Source: Halodesulfovibrio sp.
Lineage (GTDB): Bacteria > Desulfobacterota > Desulfovibrionia > Desulfovibrionales > Desulfovibrionaceae
Direction: 5' to 3'
DNA: 64,000 bases
Assembly (NCBI RefSeq): GCF_015482765.1
Contig: NZ_JADMLB010000065.1
Span: forward strand, 1-64,000
Shown here: in pieces, positions 1-8,390 of the stretch
Layout of the letters: every line of letters begins with the position of its first letter
Numbering within the stretch: position 1 is the first letter of the stretch
Made by a program: the position numbers and the translations under genes
The notes under the pieces: model-generated
What the model saw: the letters and a program-made list of their open reading frames with translations, nothing else
What the model was told of the DNA's origin: nothing
Databases searched by the model: none

Positions 1-11
1 TAAAGAAAATT

Positions 12-86
12 TGGCTGGGCTACAAGGACTCGAACCTTGATTAACGGAGCCAGAACCCGTCGTCCTGCCAATTGAACGATAGCCCA
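12..86 (-). tRNA. tRNA-Gln (anticodon CUG)
   Basis: Read on the minus strand the segment folds as a complete cloverleaf. The 7-bp acceptor stem is TGGGCTA/TAGCCCA, the anticodon stem is ACGGG/TCCGT around the loop TTCTGGC (anticodon CTG), and the T-arm CAAGG/CCTTG encloses TTCGAGT. The discriminator base is G and the 3' CCA is encoded. The anticodon predicts glutamine at CAG codons. It lies at the window edge, so any tRNA neighbours would be off the left end. Confidence 0.95.
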
Positions 87-264
87 GCAAGTTGTGAGAG
101 GTGTTTTTATGGAATTTGCTACACCTTGTCAACACTGAAAAATGATTTTTTTATTTTTCCCACTTCTGTTCATTGCACTTACCCTGAATCCACCGTACGA
201 AAGAGGCTGACCGTAGCAGTCTCCCCCTATCCAAACCATCAACCACAAAACAAGTGTGTCGTGC

Positions 265-975
265 ATGGCAATCACAGCTTGCGATACAACGCTTCATACT
301 ATGCTCCAAAATCATACCCAGCTAGACCTTAACAGATCGCAACGAACAGGATGTCCAGAAGTAATTTTCTGCGAAGGAAAAACGTCTGAACACCTTTCTG
401 AAATATTTCATAACATGGTGGAAGCTCACGGCGAATGCTTAGGGACAAGAGCCTCCGAACATCATTATCTCGCTGTAAAAAAAATCATTCCTGATGTCCG
501 TTATGATCCGGTGTCCCGTACGCTCATTTACGACTCGATAAATAAAAAACGCCTTGGCTGTGTTCTCGTTATTAATGCCGGAACATCTGACTATTCAATT
601 GCAGAAGAAGCCGCACAGACTGCCGAGTTTTTGGGTAGTAATGTAATTCGTCATTTCGACTGCGGGATAGCAGGTGTACATAGAGCGTTAAATGCAGCTA
701 AAGACTTTGACAAAGCATCAGCCATTGTTGCTGTTGCAGGCATGGATGGAGCTCTCCCCACGCTTGTTGCCGGCCTTAGTCCGGCACCGGTCATCGCAGT
801 CCCGACAAGTGTAGGTTATGGAACAGGACTAGGGGGTGTCGCAGCCCTGATGACGATGCTCAACGGCTGCGCTCCGGGAATCTCTGTCGTCAACATTGAT
901 AACGGATTCGGTGCGGGGTATCAGGCTCATGTCATCAATAACATGGTTTGTAATCCCTTAAGAAAATCTTTATAA
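265..975 (+). CDS. larB: LarB, nickel-pincer nucleotide cofactor synthase
   Basis: LarB carboxylates and hydrolyses nicotinic acid adenine dinucleotide in the first step of nickel-pincer cofactor synthesis for lactate-racemase-type enzymes. The family is recognised from the start CPEVIFCEGKT and the AIR-carboxylase-like (PurE fold) core, with INAGTSD, GMDGALPTLVAGL, PTSVGYGTGLGG and NIDNGFGAG. The chosen ATG gives 236 aa; a GTG nine bases upstream and an ATG at 301 are alternatives, and none has a clear ribosome site. The N-terminal helix usual in LarB is short. No larC or larE lies beside it, so the cofactor pathway must be completed elsewhere. An imperfect hairpin (1081-1112) follows the gene. 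Confidence 0.88.
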   Translation: MAITACDTTLHTMLQNHTQLDLNRSQRTGCPEVIFCEGKTSEHLSEIFHNMVEAHGECLGTRASEHHYLAVKKIIPDVRYDPVSRTLIYDSINKKRLGCVLVINAGTSDYSIAEEAAQTAEFLGSNVIRHFDCGIAGVHRALNAAKDFDKASAIVAVAGMDGALPTLVAGLSPAPVIAVPTSVGYGTGLGGVAALMTMLNGCAPGISVVNIDNGFGAGYQAHVINNMVCNPLRKSL

Positions 976-1200
976 AGCTCTTACAACAACGCACTGTATT
1001 ATCTTTCTTATGTGGCCAATCATTTTATTAGAATTCTATTAAAAGTTACATAAAAAATGGAACATACTTTGCTTTAATTTTCGACAAGAAAAACCCAACG
1101 TCTTGTTGTCGAACTACCCGTCATACCCGACACATTCAAAATGGCTACAGCAAGAAAAAAGCTAGCATCCCCTTGGAACTAAAGACTGACAGGAATTATT

Positions 1201-2181
1201 ATGCGATTCATTATCCGCGGAGTCAGAACTGAAGATCATCAAGAGCTTTGCAGACTGGCACATCAAGCTCCTTTACTTAGCTTTCAACCATCCCCTGAAC
1301 GCTTGTATAACAGGATTGAAACTAGTCTCAAATCATTCGCCGGCCTACTCCCAGCCGATTCTTCAATATACCAGTTTGTTTGTGAAGATTTGGCTACACA
1401 AAAACTTGCTGGAGCATCAGCACTCTTCGGCTCCTATATTTCTGAAACCCGTCCTCAACATTTTATTGATGTTGTAGATAATGGGGACCAGCAAACGTAC
1501 CAGCGAGGCACTGAAACAACACGGACAAGCGGAGTCGGCGGCCTCATTGTTGATAATCTGTTTCGGAAAACCCATTACAAACTTGCAGCACAATTAAGCC
1601 ACATACGACTGCTTTACGCAGGAATGAAACCTGAACGTTTTACAAACACCTTTGTGGTAGAAGTTTTGGGGAAAATAACAGGCAAAGGCGAATCTCATTT
1701 TTGGAACTGTTTCGGTAAAAAATTTACCGGCATGAATTTCAGCGAAGCCTATAAACGCATTGCTAATAACGATCGTTCCTTTATGGACAAATTTCCTACC
1801 AGCTATGAACTTCCTGCAAGCTGCTCTAGGCTAAAAATAAGTGAAGCCTCAGTTGGAATGTCTTCACGCGGCTCTCAGCACCTTGCAAAACGATTAGGCT
1901 TTTCATTCCAAAACAAAGTAGATCCGGTTGATGGCTCACTATGCTACAAGGCTGATCAAAAAGACCTCATCCCACTGAAGCAAGGAAATTGGCACACCAC
2001 TAAAAAAGGGAGCATAAAAGGCGAAATTCGCCTGCTAGGGACTCTCAAAGACAGTGGAGAATTTTATGGAGCGATTGCACACTGCGGCTTTCAAAACGGC
2101 ATTGCGATTGTACGTGAAAACATCTGCGATGCACTCCACCTTTCCGAAGGCAACTCTATTTTTGTTGCCCCTCATTGCTAA
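1201..2181 (+). CDS. Arginine N-succinyltransferase (AstA) family protein
   Basis: The 326-aa protein matches the AstA/AruG acyl-CoA N-acyltransferase family, which transfers succinyl from succinyl-CoA to arginine or ornithine. Family-like stretches include the N-terminal RGVRTEDHQELCRLA, the middle VVEVLGKITGKGESHFW with FTGMNFSEAY, and a C-terminal region typical of the beta subunit. The ATG follows AGGAA at 5 bases. The other arginine succinyltransferase pathway genes (astB, D, E) are absent here, so the physiological substrate is open; it could be an arginine catabolic enzyme or a standalone acyltransferase. It appears monocistronic, 225 bases after larB. Confidence 0.8.
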   Translation: MRFIIRGVRTEDHQELCRLAHQAPLLSFQPSPERLYNRIETSLKSFAGLLPADSSIYQFVCEDLATQKLAGASALFGSYISETRPQHFIDVVDNGDQQTYQRGTETTRTSGVGGLIVDNLFRKTHYKLAAQLSHIRLLYAGMKPERFTNTFVVEVLGKITGKGESHFWNCFGKKFTGMNFSEAYKRIANNDRSFMDKFPTSYELPASCSRLKISEASVGMSSRGSQHLAKRLGFSFQNKVDPVDGSLCYKADQKDLIPLKQGNWHTTKKGSIKGEIRLLGTLKDSGEFYGAIAHCGFQNGIAIVRENICDALHLSEGNSIFVAPHC

Positions 2182-2516
2182 AAGCGACACTACGCCATGG
2201 AACTAGCACCTGCTAAGCAATTACTTTGTACACAGATTGTCGTTTTACGATAATGTCGAAAAACTCTCTTTACCACAACTCTCTGTAATTACATAAAAAA
2301 AACATGAACACCCCAAAGAATACTCAACATTTTATAGAAAGTTCGTTTACGTGCACCTCTGCTTGCTATATGTAGTAGCAAGATACGGTATGAAATTGCA
2401 TGCAACCTGCTACAATTTATTTACTGCAGGTTCATTTGCTTCAAAAGACGAGGGGAAGTCGAAGCAACAAGGCACATTTCATAGATAAGCACCGTATGCC
2501 TGCAAAGGGAGTTCTA
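2182..2516 (+). promoter_or_regulatory. Intergenic region with dyads upstream of the TetR gene
   Basis: No gene is apparent. The part close to the TetR gene holds three dyads that could be its own operators: CTTGCTA/TAGCAAG (2362-2382), the perfect palindrome TTGCATGCAA (2396-2405), and AACCTGC/GCAGGTT (2404-2432, 15-base spacer). Which of them the repressor binds cannot be decided from sequence. The first half of the region is AT-rich and without recognisable signals. Confidence 0.4.
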
Positions 2517-3131
2517 ATGAAGAAAGATTGGACACCAGAACAAACAGAAAAACGACGGCTCATACTGGATGCAGCCCGCGAACTGTTTTCAAAAGAAGGT
2601 GTAAGCAATGTCTCAATGCGACGCATTGCTGCAAAAGTTAATTACAGTCCGGCTCTTATTTACCGCTACGTAAAAAACAAAGAAGAGCTACTGGATCAAC
2701 TTCGAACTGAAGGTTATCAGATCCTTCTCAACCGCATGGCAAGACTTGAAGTGGACCCCGATCCGATCAAGCATCTTACAGATTTAGCTGTGGAATACAG
2801 CGGATTTGGCGTAGATTACTGGGAATACTATGACCTCATGTTCCACATGCCTATTCAAATCACAGAAGACGGCACTGTTCCGGTTAAAGGATACGAGGCC
2901 GTCCTTGCTATGGTTCGTAACGCAGTAGAACGCGCAATAGATGCCGGACATTTTGAAGGATGCACAGTAGATGACGCTATGATCATGTCATGGTCACAGA
3001 TACACGGCCTACTTAGTCTTTATATCTCCGGCCGCACACCATTCCACATGGGCGAAGATCGTGCAAAAGCATTTCTTCAAGAAATACCTCGCCATTTCCT
3101 CCGCATTGTAGCTACAGGAAAAAAGAATTAG
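2517..3131 (+). CDS. TetR/AcrR-family transcriptional regulator
   Basis: A 204-aa one-component repressor. The N-terminal helix-turn-helix is clear (ILDAARELFSKEGVSNVSMR, followed by KVNYSPALIYRYVKNKEELL), and the C-terminal ligand domain is the variable type. The reading frame is open from 2400, but the ATG at 2517 is preferred because GGGAG sits 5 bases upstream and the HTH starts at the usual distance. Target genes are not evident: the neighbours are an acyltransferase and the DUF4037 pair, so it may regulate itself or a distant locus. Dyads upstream suggest autoregulation. Confidence 0.85.
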   Translation: MKKDWTPEQTEKRRLILDAARELFSKEGVSNVSMRRIAAKVNYSPALIYRYVKNKEELLDQLRTEGYQILLNRMARLEVDPDPIKHLTDLAVEYSGFGVDYWEYYDLMFHMPIQITEDGTVPVKGYEAVLAMVRNAVERAIDAGHFEGCTVDDAMIMSWSQIHGLLSLYISGRTPFHMGEDRAKAFLQEIPRHFLRIVATGKKN

Positions 3132-3180
3132 CGTTTCAAAAAATGCGGTAGGTACAAATTTTACCCCCCGATAAAAAACA

Positions 3181-3208
3181 AAAGGGCTGTCTTAACGGAC
3201 AGCCCTTT
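3181..3208. terminator. Bidirectional terminator between convergent genes
   Basis: Perfect 11-bp stem AAAGGGCTGTC/GACAGCCCTTT with a 6-base loop, A-rich on the left and T-rich on the right, placed between the convergent TetR gene and the DUF4037 gene. Confidence 0.8.
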
Positions 3209-3221
3209 ACGTATTCATTAC

Positions 3222-4175
3222 TTAACTGCACTGAACACCATGCAAGACAGGAAGATTTCGTATTTGCGGGTTCTCAATCTGACTTTGCACCATCTCGGCT
3301 TGAGTCATTAACCATGCCTCATTGCTTCGGCTAAGCCCCTTACGCTGTAATAAGGCCATCATTTCGACACAGACAGCTTCCACAGCGGCCTCTGCATTTC
3401 TATGAACATCTGCCCCCATTGTAAGGTTAAGAGCGAGAACATCGTTAAGCTTGCCGGCAATAAAAGCTCCATCTGGTAAATCCTTCATTCCGCGGAATGC
3501 CCACTTATAAAATGGCATATAGCGACCATGGATAAGGTAAAGAGCAGCGATAGTTGATTCAACAAATCGAGAAACAGCAAGCAAAGAAGCCGCGATATCG
3601 TTTCGTTTCAACATTCGCAGCAGATTATACTGTCCACTCTGAGCCATAACACCGATACGGGCTGCAAGCTTTTTCTTCATCACATCGTCTGGATAAAAAC
3701 TAAGTAACGAATCACGAAACGCTGTGAATTTCCCGGAAGGGTCTGAAAAAACTTCGCCGTTCGTCGCAACCGCTAAAAAATGTTCTGGCACAGTATACCA
3801 CTGTTGCCATGTAGAAAGAGGCTGCCCGCTGTTGATGAACCGACGATAAAAGCCTTCGATCGTAAACAGCCCAACACGCCCATTACGATACTTTGGTGCC
3901 ATTCTGACGGGAAAGCCTTTGTAGGTTGAAGGGAGACGCGCAAACACCGGTTCAAGCAACGGTTCAACCTGTCCGGAAAGAGATTCAGGAGCCCAAACAC
4001 AAATGCCGGCGCCCCAGTCATGATCTTGTGAAAAATCATCATCAAATCCGAAACATTCCGACCCTTCACCAACAAGTCCGACAGCAAGTTTATTTACATA
4101 CTCTGGCAATTCAGTCTGCAGCATAGGCGCCGCAATTTCAGTATAAAAATCTTTGGATAACGCTAATCCCTGCAT
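3222..4175 (-). CDS. DUF4037 protein with nucleotidyltransferase signature
   Basis: The 317-aa protein belongs to the DUF4037 group. Residues 36-54 carry GEGS, an acidic run and DHDW. G38-S39 followed by D51-x-D53 after 11 residues is the GS-x(9-13)-DxD metal/nucleotide signature of the pol-beta nucleotidyltransferase fold. The rest looks helical. It is the second gene of a pair with the DUF4125 gene, 22 bases downstream of it, and its ATG follows GGGGAG. These two families commonly occur together. The substrate (an antibiotic-like small molecule, RNA or protein) is unknown. Enzymatic nucleotidyl transfer is inferred from the motif only. Confidence 0.75.
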   Translation of the reverse strand: MQGLALSKDFYTEIAAPMLQTELPEYVNKLAVGLVGEGSECFGFDDDFSQDHDWGAGICVWAPESLSGQVEPLLEPVFARLPSTYKGFPVRMAPKYRNGRVGLFTIEGFYRRFINSGQPLSTWQQWYTVPEHFLAVATNGEVFSDPSGKFTAFRDSLLSFYPDDVMKKKLAARIGVMAQSGQYNLLRMLKRNDIAASLLAVSRFVESTIAALYLIHGRYMPFYKWAFRGMKDLPDGAFIAGKLNDVLALNLTMGADVHRNAEAAVEAVCVEMMALLQRKGLSRSNEAWLMTQAEMVQSQIENPQIRNLPVLHGVQCS

Positions 4176-4197
4176 GGCTCTCCCCTTGTAGCTATTT

Positions 4198-4773
4198 CTA
4201 ACTCTGATGAATTTTCTCGCGACGACGCGCTTCCAACTCTTCCAAAGTGCCTAACCCCATACGCTGATAAAAATTTGAATAGCGTTTGCGTGCTAAGTTT
4301 TCACCTGTACGCAATGCTTCATCAACACATGCCTGATACAGGTCAAGGCTCCTCTCAGAAAGGGTCTCCATTTCAGCAGGGAAATACATATCAAAACGTG
4401 CTAGTGACTGTGGAAACAGCAGCGGAAATTCCTGTAAAAGCTGCTGCATCCAATCTCTTTCAGTCGCAGTAATTTTACGAACCTTTGCAATATTGGGAGA
4501 CACACAAGGAATAAGATTATCCATACGTGCGTATTTCTCTGTCATAAGGTTGCGCCCAACACGTTCAGCTTCAATAAGATCTTCTTTGTATGAAGCAATA
4601 TACTCATCAGACAAAACAGAAAAAATCATCCAGCGCCACTGACGGAACATATCGGGATTTTCCTGACATGAAGCTGTACCGCCCATGTTTTTTGTATTCA
4701 AAAACATCACAAGTTCACGCTCAATAACATCATGAATTAACTCTTCACGATTCATATTGGTACCCATACCCAT
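4198..4773 (-). CDS. DUF4125 family protein, partner of the DUF4037 gene
   Basis: A 191-aa soluble, largely helical protein of the DUF4125 family, recognised by the conserved arrangement IxxEL, CQENPDMFRQWRWM and SYxEDLxEAxxxGRNLMTEKYARM. The ATG at 4773 follows AGGAAGG. In-frame ATGs at 4767 and 4755 are possible starts. It is the first gene of the two-gene operon with the DUF4037 nucleotidyltransferase-like protein. An R-x4-H sequence (RREKIH) sits at the extreme C-terminus, but I do not see enough to call a HEPN nuclease. Function unknown. Confidence 0.72.
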   Translation of the reverse strand: MGMGTNMNREELIHDVIERELVMFLNTKNMGGTASCQENPDMFRQWRWMIFSVLSDEYIASYKEDLIEAERVGRNLMTEKYARMDNLIPCVSPNIAKVRKITATERDWMQQLLQEFPLLFPQSLARFDMYFPAEMETLSERSLDLYQACVDEALRTGENLARKRYSNFYQRMGLGTLEELEARRREKIHQS

Positions 4774-4940
4774 TTACCTTCCTACTTTTGAAGTGTTCAA
4801 GCAGTAAGCAGAACAGCTACAAGAAACAACATACTAAAAAGTATAGCCAATTCACCTACTAGGAATCTTTACCAATAGATGTACTCCTTGCCGCTCTGTT
4901 TGTGAAGGGGATGTATGAGATTTCCACAATTTTAGGGAAA

Positions 4941-4999
4941 AAACGACTTGAGCCGGTTCTGTTGCTTAGCACACTATGGAAGCAACGAAACCGGCTCAA
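4941..4999 (-). terminator. Long-stem terminator of the islB/tauE operon
   Basis: The arms 4948-4967 and 4980-4999 match at 18 of 20 positions (TTGAGCCGGTT...GTTGCTT), with a 12-base loop. On the minus strand the stem is followed by GTCGTTTTTT, so it is an intrinsic terminator 125 bases beyond the tauE stop. The rest of the 351-base gap (4774-5124) is AT-rich, holds the promoter side of the DUF4125 gene, and shows no other gene. Confidence 0.75.
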
Positions 5000-5124
5000 T
5001 CAAACGGGAATTATGTGTAGCATGTGGAACATGCCCCATAAAATATTATAAATTGGCGATACAAAGTATAAACTTAAAAATATATCTGTAAAAAAACATC
5101 ACGATAGCCTTGCAGCGACCCCAT

Positions 5125-5862
5125 TTATAATAAAATTTGTAATGCATTTCCGGCAATCTTCAGACCAAGGATTGCCATAAGAACAAAGAAAAATTTTCTA
5201 TACGATGCCTCTGAGATAAAAGCAGAAAGATAGATTCCGAGTTTACTTCCAATAACCACTGCCGGAACTGATGCCGCATAGATAGTGAGTGCAAAGGTAT
5301 CGATATTCCCAATAACCACCTGCGTAGACACAATCAACACACCTGTAAGAATAAATCCGGCACTGATAATTGCCTTAACAGCATTTTTAGGACACCCGCA
5401 GTATGCGGTATATACTGCAAGAGGTGGACCGTTAAAGCTGAACGCCATGCCCAGAGAGCTGGACATCACTCCGGCAACATACCCCCATGCAGGGTTAATG
5501 ACTCGTCCTTCTTTCTTCTCAAAAAAAAGACTCCACAGAGCATATCCTGCAACGAATGCTCCCATGCCAAAACGCAGCTGCTGTTCTGGAACAAACTGAA
5601 GAGCATAGGCACTCAAGACAACACCCGGTACTGCACCCATTAAAAGAGTCTTAGTATATCGCCATTCAATATGCTTACGGTAAACCCATCCCGCATGACA
5701 GTTCAATGTCAGCACAATCATTGTTGCACTGGGAACGAGGATAGACACGTCCATAACGTAACTGATGATCGGCATGGCAACCATTGCTGCACCAAAACCG
5801 GCAAGCCCGTTAATAAAGCCGCCGACAAACCACCCCATCGCAATAAAAAGAATGTGTTCCAT
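5125..5862 (-). CDS. TauE/SafE (TSUP) family membrane exporter
   Basis: The 245-aa protein has about eight hydrophobic segments and the two-fold repeat of the TSUP family, with the first half beginning WFVGGFINGLAGFGAAMVAMP and the second with GVMSSSLGMAFSFNGPP. Members export sulfite, sulfoacetate or related organosulfur anions, or take up sulfonates. It is the last gene of the minus-strand isethionate operon, 26 bases after the sigma54 activator, so relief of excess sulfite released by IslA is the simplest role. The substrate is inferred from context. A weak ribosome site precedes the ATG. Confidence 0.85.
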   Translation of the reverse strand: MEHILFIAMGWFVGGFINGLAGFGAAMVAMPIISYVMDVSILVPSATMIVLTLNCHAGWVYRKHIEWRYTKTLLMGAVPGVVLSAYALQFVPEQQLRFGMGAFVAGYALWSLFFEKKEGRVINPAWGYVAGVMSSSLGMAFSFNGPPLAVYTAYCGCPKNAVKAIISAGFILTGVLIVSTQVVIGNIDTFALTIYAASVPAVVIGSKLGIYLSAFISEASYRKFFFVLMAILGLKIAGNALQILL

Positions 5863-5888
5863 CGTGTGTTTGTCCGACGAGTCAGTGC

Positions 5889-7283
5889 TTACTGCTTCAT
5901 CTTTCGGAAAATTGTAGTGCGGTTCACTTTAAGAACTTCAGAAGCCTTGTTCACGGAACCATATGTATCAAGCGCCTGCTGAATAACACGACGTTCAAGC
6001 TCAGCCATAATCTCTTTTAAAGATTTACCGTCGTCCTTGGCATCAAGTTCAACGTTTGGCAGACAGTCCATAGGATGTCGTGAATTAATGGAAGGCGGCA
6101 GATCATTCGCTGAAATTTCAGAATGCTCCAATGTAACCACGAGACTCTGAACAAGGTTTTCAAGTTCACGAATGTTACCCGGCCAGCGGTATTTAAGAAG
6201 CAGCTGCATTGCATCACGCGCACAAGTAATGTCTTTTTTGTACTTCTCGCCATAGATGGAAAGAAAATGCTCAACAAGCCCGGGAATCATTTCAGTACGC
6301 TCTCGCAAAGGCGGGATATCAACAACAGCTACGCGTAAGCGGTAGAATAAGTCACTACGGAAATTCCCCTTACGGACTTCTTCTTCAAGATTACGGTTAG
6401 TTGCAGCAATAATGCGTACATCAACTTTCTTTGCCACAGAAGCGCCAACACGAACAACTTCCTGATCCTGTAATACACGCAACAATTTTGCCTGCATGGA
6501 AAGAGGAAGCTCACCGATTTCATCAAGAAAAACAGTGCCTCGGTTCGCCATTTCGAAATGACCGGGCTTTCCTTTAGATGTAGCACCGGTAAATGCCCCT
6601 GGAGCATACCCGAACAGTTCAGACTCGATCAGGTTTTCTGAGATACTGCCACAGTCCACTTTCAGGAACATCTCATCCCTTCTTGGACTGCTGTCATGAG
6701 CAAGACGGGCAAACCAGTCTTTACCTACACCGGTTTCGCCAAGCAAAAGCATGGTCGCGTCAGTTTCTGCAATACGCTTAATAAGAGAAACGAGTTGCTG
6801 CACCTGTGAATCATAAAACATGTTATCAGGATTATTGTCGGTAGAATCCTGAGACGTCAGGTGAGCAAGCTGTTTTGAGAAAAGGGAGATCTGTTCTTTC
6901 TGTTGTGCAATTTGCTTACGCATTTGCCCAATAAGGGTAATGTCGCGTGCAAGTGTAACAACAAGAACCAAATCGTTATCGTCGTCAAAAACAGGAAAGC
7001 CGCGCAAAACTAGACGCTTGCCTGTTTTGAGCTGCTGAACGACGGTTGCGGGTTTACCGGTTTTTACAATTTCAGGGTTCAAGACCGCATCAAAGATGCC
7101 GCTGTCTTTTAGATACCGGACATCCTTACCACGCAGCTCACCTTCCGTAAGACCGGTAAGGCGTTCATACATGGAGTTAACAAACAGCGTTTTGCCGTCT
7201 TTATCCGTAATATAGATTCCATCATCCAGTACTTCAAATACGTGCCGGACTGAGGCTCCGATTTTATCTAAATAGGTATCCAT
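5889..7283 (-). CDS. Sigma54-dependent activator of the isethionate locus (PAS-AAA+-Fis)
   Basis: The 464-aa enhancer-binding protein has an N-terminal PAS domain (about 10-115) and a coiled linker. The AAA+ domain has Walker A GETGVGKD (182-189), the sigma54-contact loop GAFTGA (219-224) and Walker B VFLDEIGE (241-248). A C-terminal Fis helix-turn-helix follows (NKASEVLKVNRTTIFRKMK). All residues needed for sigma54 activation are present. It lies between islB and the TauE gene, and two sigma54 promoters with clustered dyads occur in the dctP-islA spacer, so it very probably switches both transcripts on. Its PAS domain may sense the substrate or a metabolite. RBS GGGAGAAGGG precedes the ATG. 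Confidence 0.92.
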   Translation of the reverse strand: MDTYLDKIGASVRHVFEVLDDGIYITDKDGKTLFVNSMYERLTGLTEGELRGKDVRYLKDSGIFDAVLNPEIVKTGKPATVVQQLKTGKRLVLRGFPVFDDDNDLVLVVTLARDITLIGQMRKQIAQQKEQISLFSKQLAHLTSQDSTDNNPDNMFYDSQVQQLVSLIKRIAETDATMLLLGETGVGKDWFARLAHDSSPRRDEMFLKVDCGSISENLIESELFGYAPGAFTGATSKGKPGHFEMANRGTVFLDEIGELPLSMQAKLLRVLQDQEVVRVGASVAKKVDVRIIAATNRNLEEEVRKGNFRSDLFYRLRVAVVDIPPLRERTEMIPGLVEHFLSIYGEKYKKDITCARDAMQLLLKYRWPGNIRELENLVQSLVVTLEHSEISANDLPPSINSRHPMDCLPNVELDAKDDGKSLKEIMAELERRVIQQALDTYGSVNKASEVLKVNRTTIFRKMKQ

Positions 7284-7301
7284 ACCCTTCTCCCTGAATA
7301 T

Positions 7302-7336
7302 TATCTATGCAGGCCGCAAAGCAGCCTGCATAGATA
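7302..7336. other. Intercistronic hairpin between islB and the activator gene
   Basis: Perfect 13-bp arms TATCTATGCAGGC/GCCTGCATAGATA with a 9-base loop, in the 96-base gap between the islB stop and the activator start. There is no following T-run, so it is more likely an mRNA-stabilising or processing element, or a partial attenuator, than a full terminator. Confidence 0.6.
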
Positions 7337-7379
7337 GATATTGTAAGACAGGTTTCCCCCGAAGTCGAAGGTACTTTTC

Positions 7380-8306
7380 TTAGCTTGCGTAATTAGGAAC
7401 TTGCTTAGCAATCTCCACAAGCGGGAGGAACACTTCGTTTTCGAGAGCTACATCGCCCATAGGGTACTCACGACCAAGGTTGGTGTATTTTTGAGTACCA
7501 AGGCGGTGGTATGCGAGTAATTCGTACTCTACGTCAAGATCTTTAATGTAATCAACAATCGCCTGAATATCTTCCGGAGTATCGTTAAACCCTGGAATAA
7601 CAGGAGTACGCACGCGGATTTTGAGTTTTGGATGAGCTTCGCGCAGTGCTTTAATATTTTTAAGAATAAGTTCGTTGGTTACACCACAAAATTCTTTGTG
7701 CTTTTCTGGGTTCATGCTCTTGATGTCCATCATCACGAAGTTCAGGTAGTTTCCTGCTTCAACGAGAGTTTCAGTCTGAACATGACCACATGTTTCTACA
7801 GCAGTTTTAATGTAGCGACGTTTTGCTTCTTTAAGCAAGGCAATAGCAAATTTTGGCTGAGCAAAAGGTTCACCGCCGCCAAGGGTAAGGCCGCCGCCGG
7901 AACGAGCGTAGAACATAGCATCTTTTTCTACGGAATCGATGGCTTCTTTAACAGTCATCTCGTCACCGTAGTTAATGAGTGCGCCTGCAGGACAAGCTTC
8001 GGCACACGCCATACAGTTTGTACAGGTATCCCAGTTCACGGCAATTTTATCATCTTCGCCCTGAGTAAGGGAGCCCGCAGTACAAACCTCTGCACAACGC
8101 AGACATTTAGAAAGAGTCAGACACTTACCAGCGTTGTACGCAAGCTGTGGCTTAAATGACTGGGATTCCGGGTTACTACACCACATACAAGAAAGAGGAC
8201 AGCCCTTCAGAAAAACAACAGTACGGATTCCCGGCCCGTCATGTACGGAGTATTTCTGAATATTGAAGACTTGACCAGTTGTGTTTAAAATTTCTTTTTG
8301 AGTCAT
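7380..8306 (-). CDS. islB: IslB, glycyl-radical enzyme activase for isethionate sulfite-lyase
   Basis: The 308-aa radical SAM protein generates the glycyl radical on IslA. The SAM cluster motif CPLSCMWC (C36, C40, C43) is followed by a ferredoxin-like insert with eight cysteines (C62, C68, C71, C75 and C95, C98, C101, C105) for two extra [4Fe-4S] clusters, as in activases of the choline-lyase/IslB type. GGGEPFAQP binds SAM. The gene sits between the TRAP transporter and the sigma54 activator on the strand opposite islA, the usual Desulfovibrio arrangement. It is called iseH in a parallel nomenclature. A short AGGAT ribosome site precedes the ATG. Confidence 0.93.
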   Translation of the reverse strand: MTQKEILNTTGQVFNIQKYSVHDGPGIRTVVFLKGCPLSCMWCSNPESQSFKPQLAYNAGKCLTLSKCLRCAEVCTAGSLTQGEDDKIAVNWDTCTNCMACAEACPAGALINYGDEMTVKEAIDSVEKDAMFYARSGGGLTLGGGEPFAQPKFAIALLKEAKRRYIKTAVETCGHVQTETLVEAGNYLNFVMMDIKSMNPEKHKEFCGVTNELILKNIKALREAHPKLKIRVRTPVIPGFNDTPEDIQAIVDYIKDLDVEYELLAYHRLGTQKYTNLGREYPMGDVALENEVFLPLVEIAKQVPNYAS

Positions 8307-8349
8307 TGCAGTAATCCTGTAATTTAAGCAGTTTGCCTGATTCGGAGAA

Positions 8350-8382
8350 AACGGACGCCCGTATAGGCGAACGGGCGTCCGT
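8350..8382. other. Intercistronic hairpin between TRAP and islB genes
   Basis: A 13-bp perfect stem, AACGGACGCCCGT (8350-8362) with ACGGGCGTCCGTT (8371-8383), and an 8-base loop. On the minus strand it is followed by TTTTC, so it may partly terminate transcription after the TRAP genes and keep islB expression lower than that of the transporter. Confidence 0.65.
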
Positions 8383-8390
8383 TCATTGAG

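Noticed and set aside
4198-4773. HEPN toxin of a MNT-HEPN toxin-antitoxin pair
   Set aside because: Only an R-x4-H at the extreme C-terminus supports it, and the proteins are larger than typical modules; kept only as a remark under the DUF pair.
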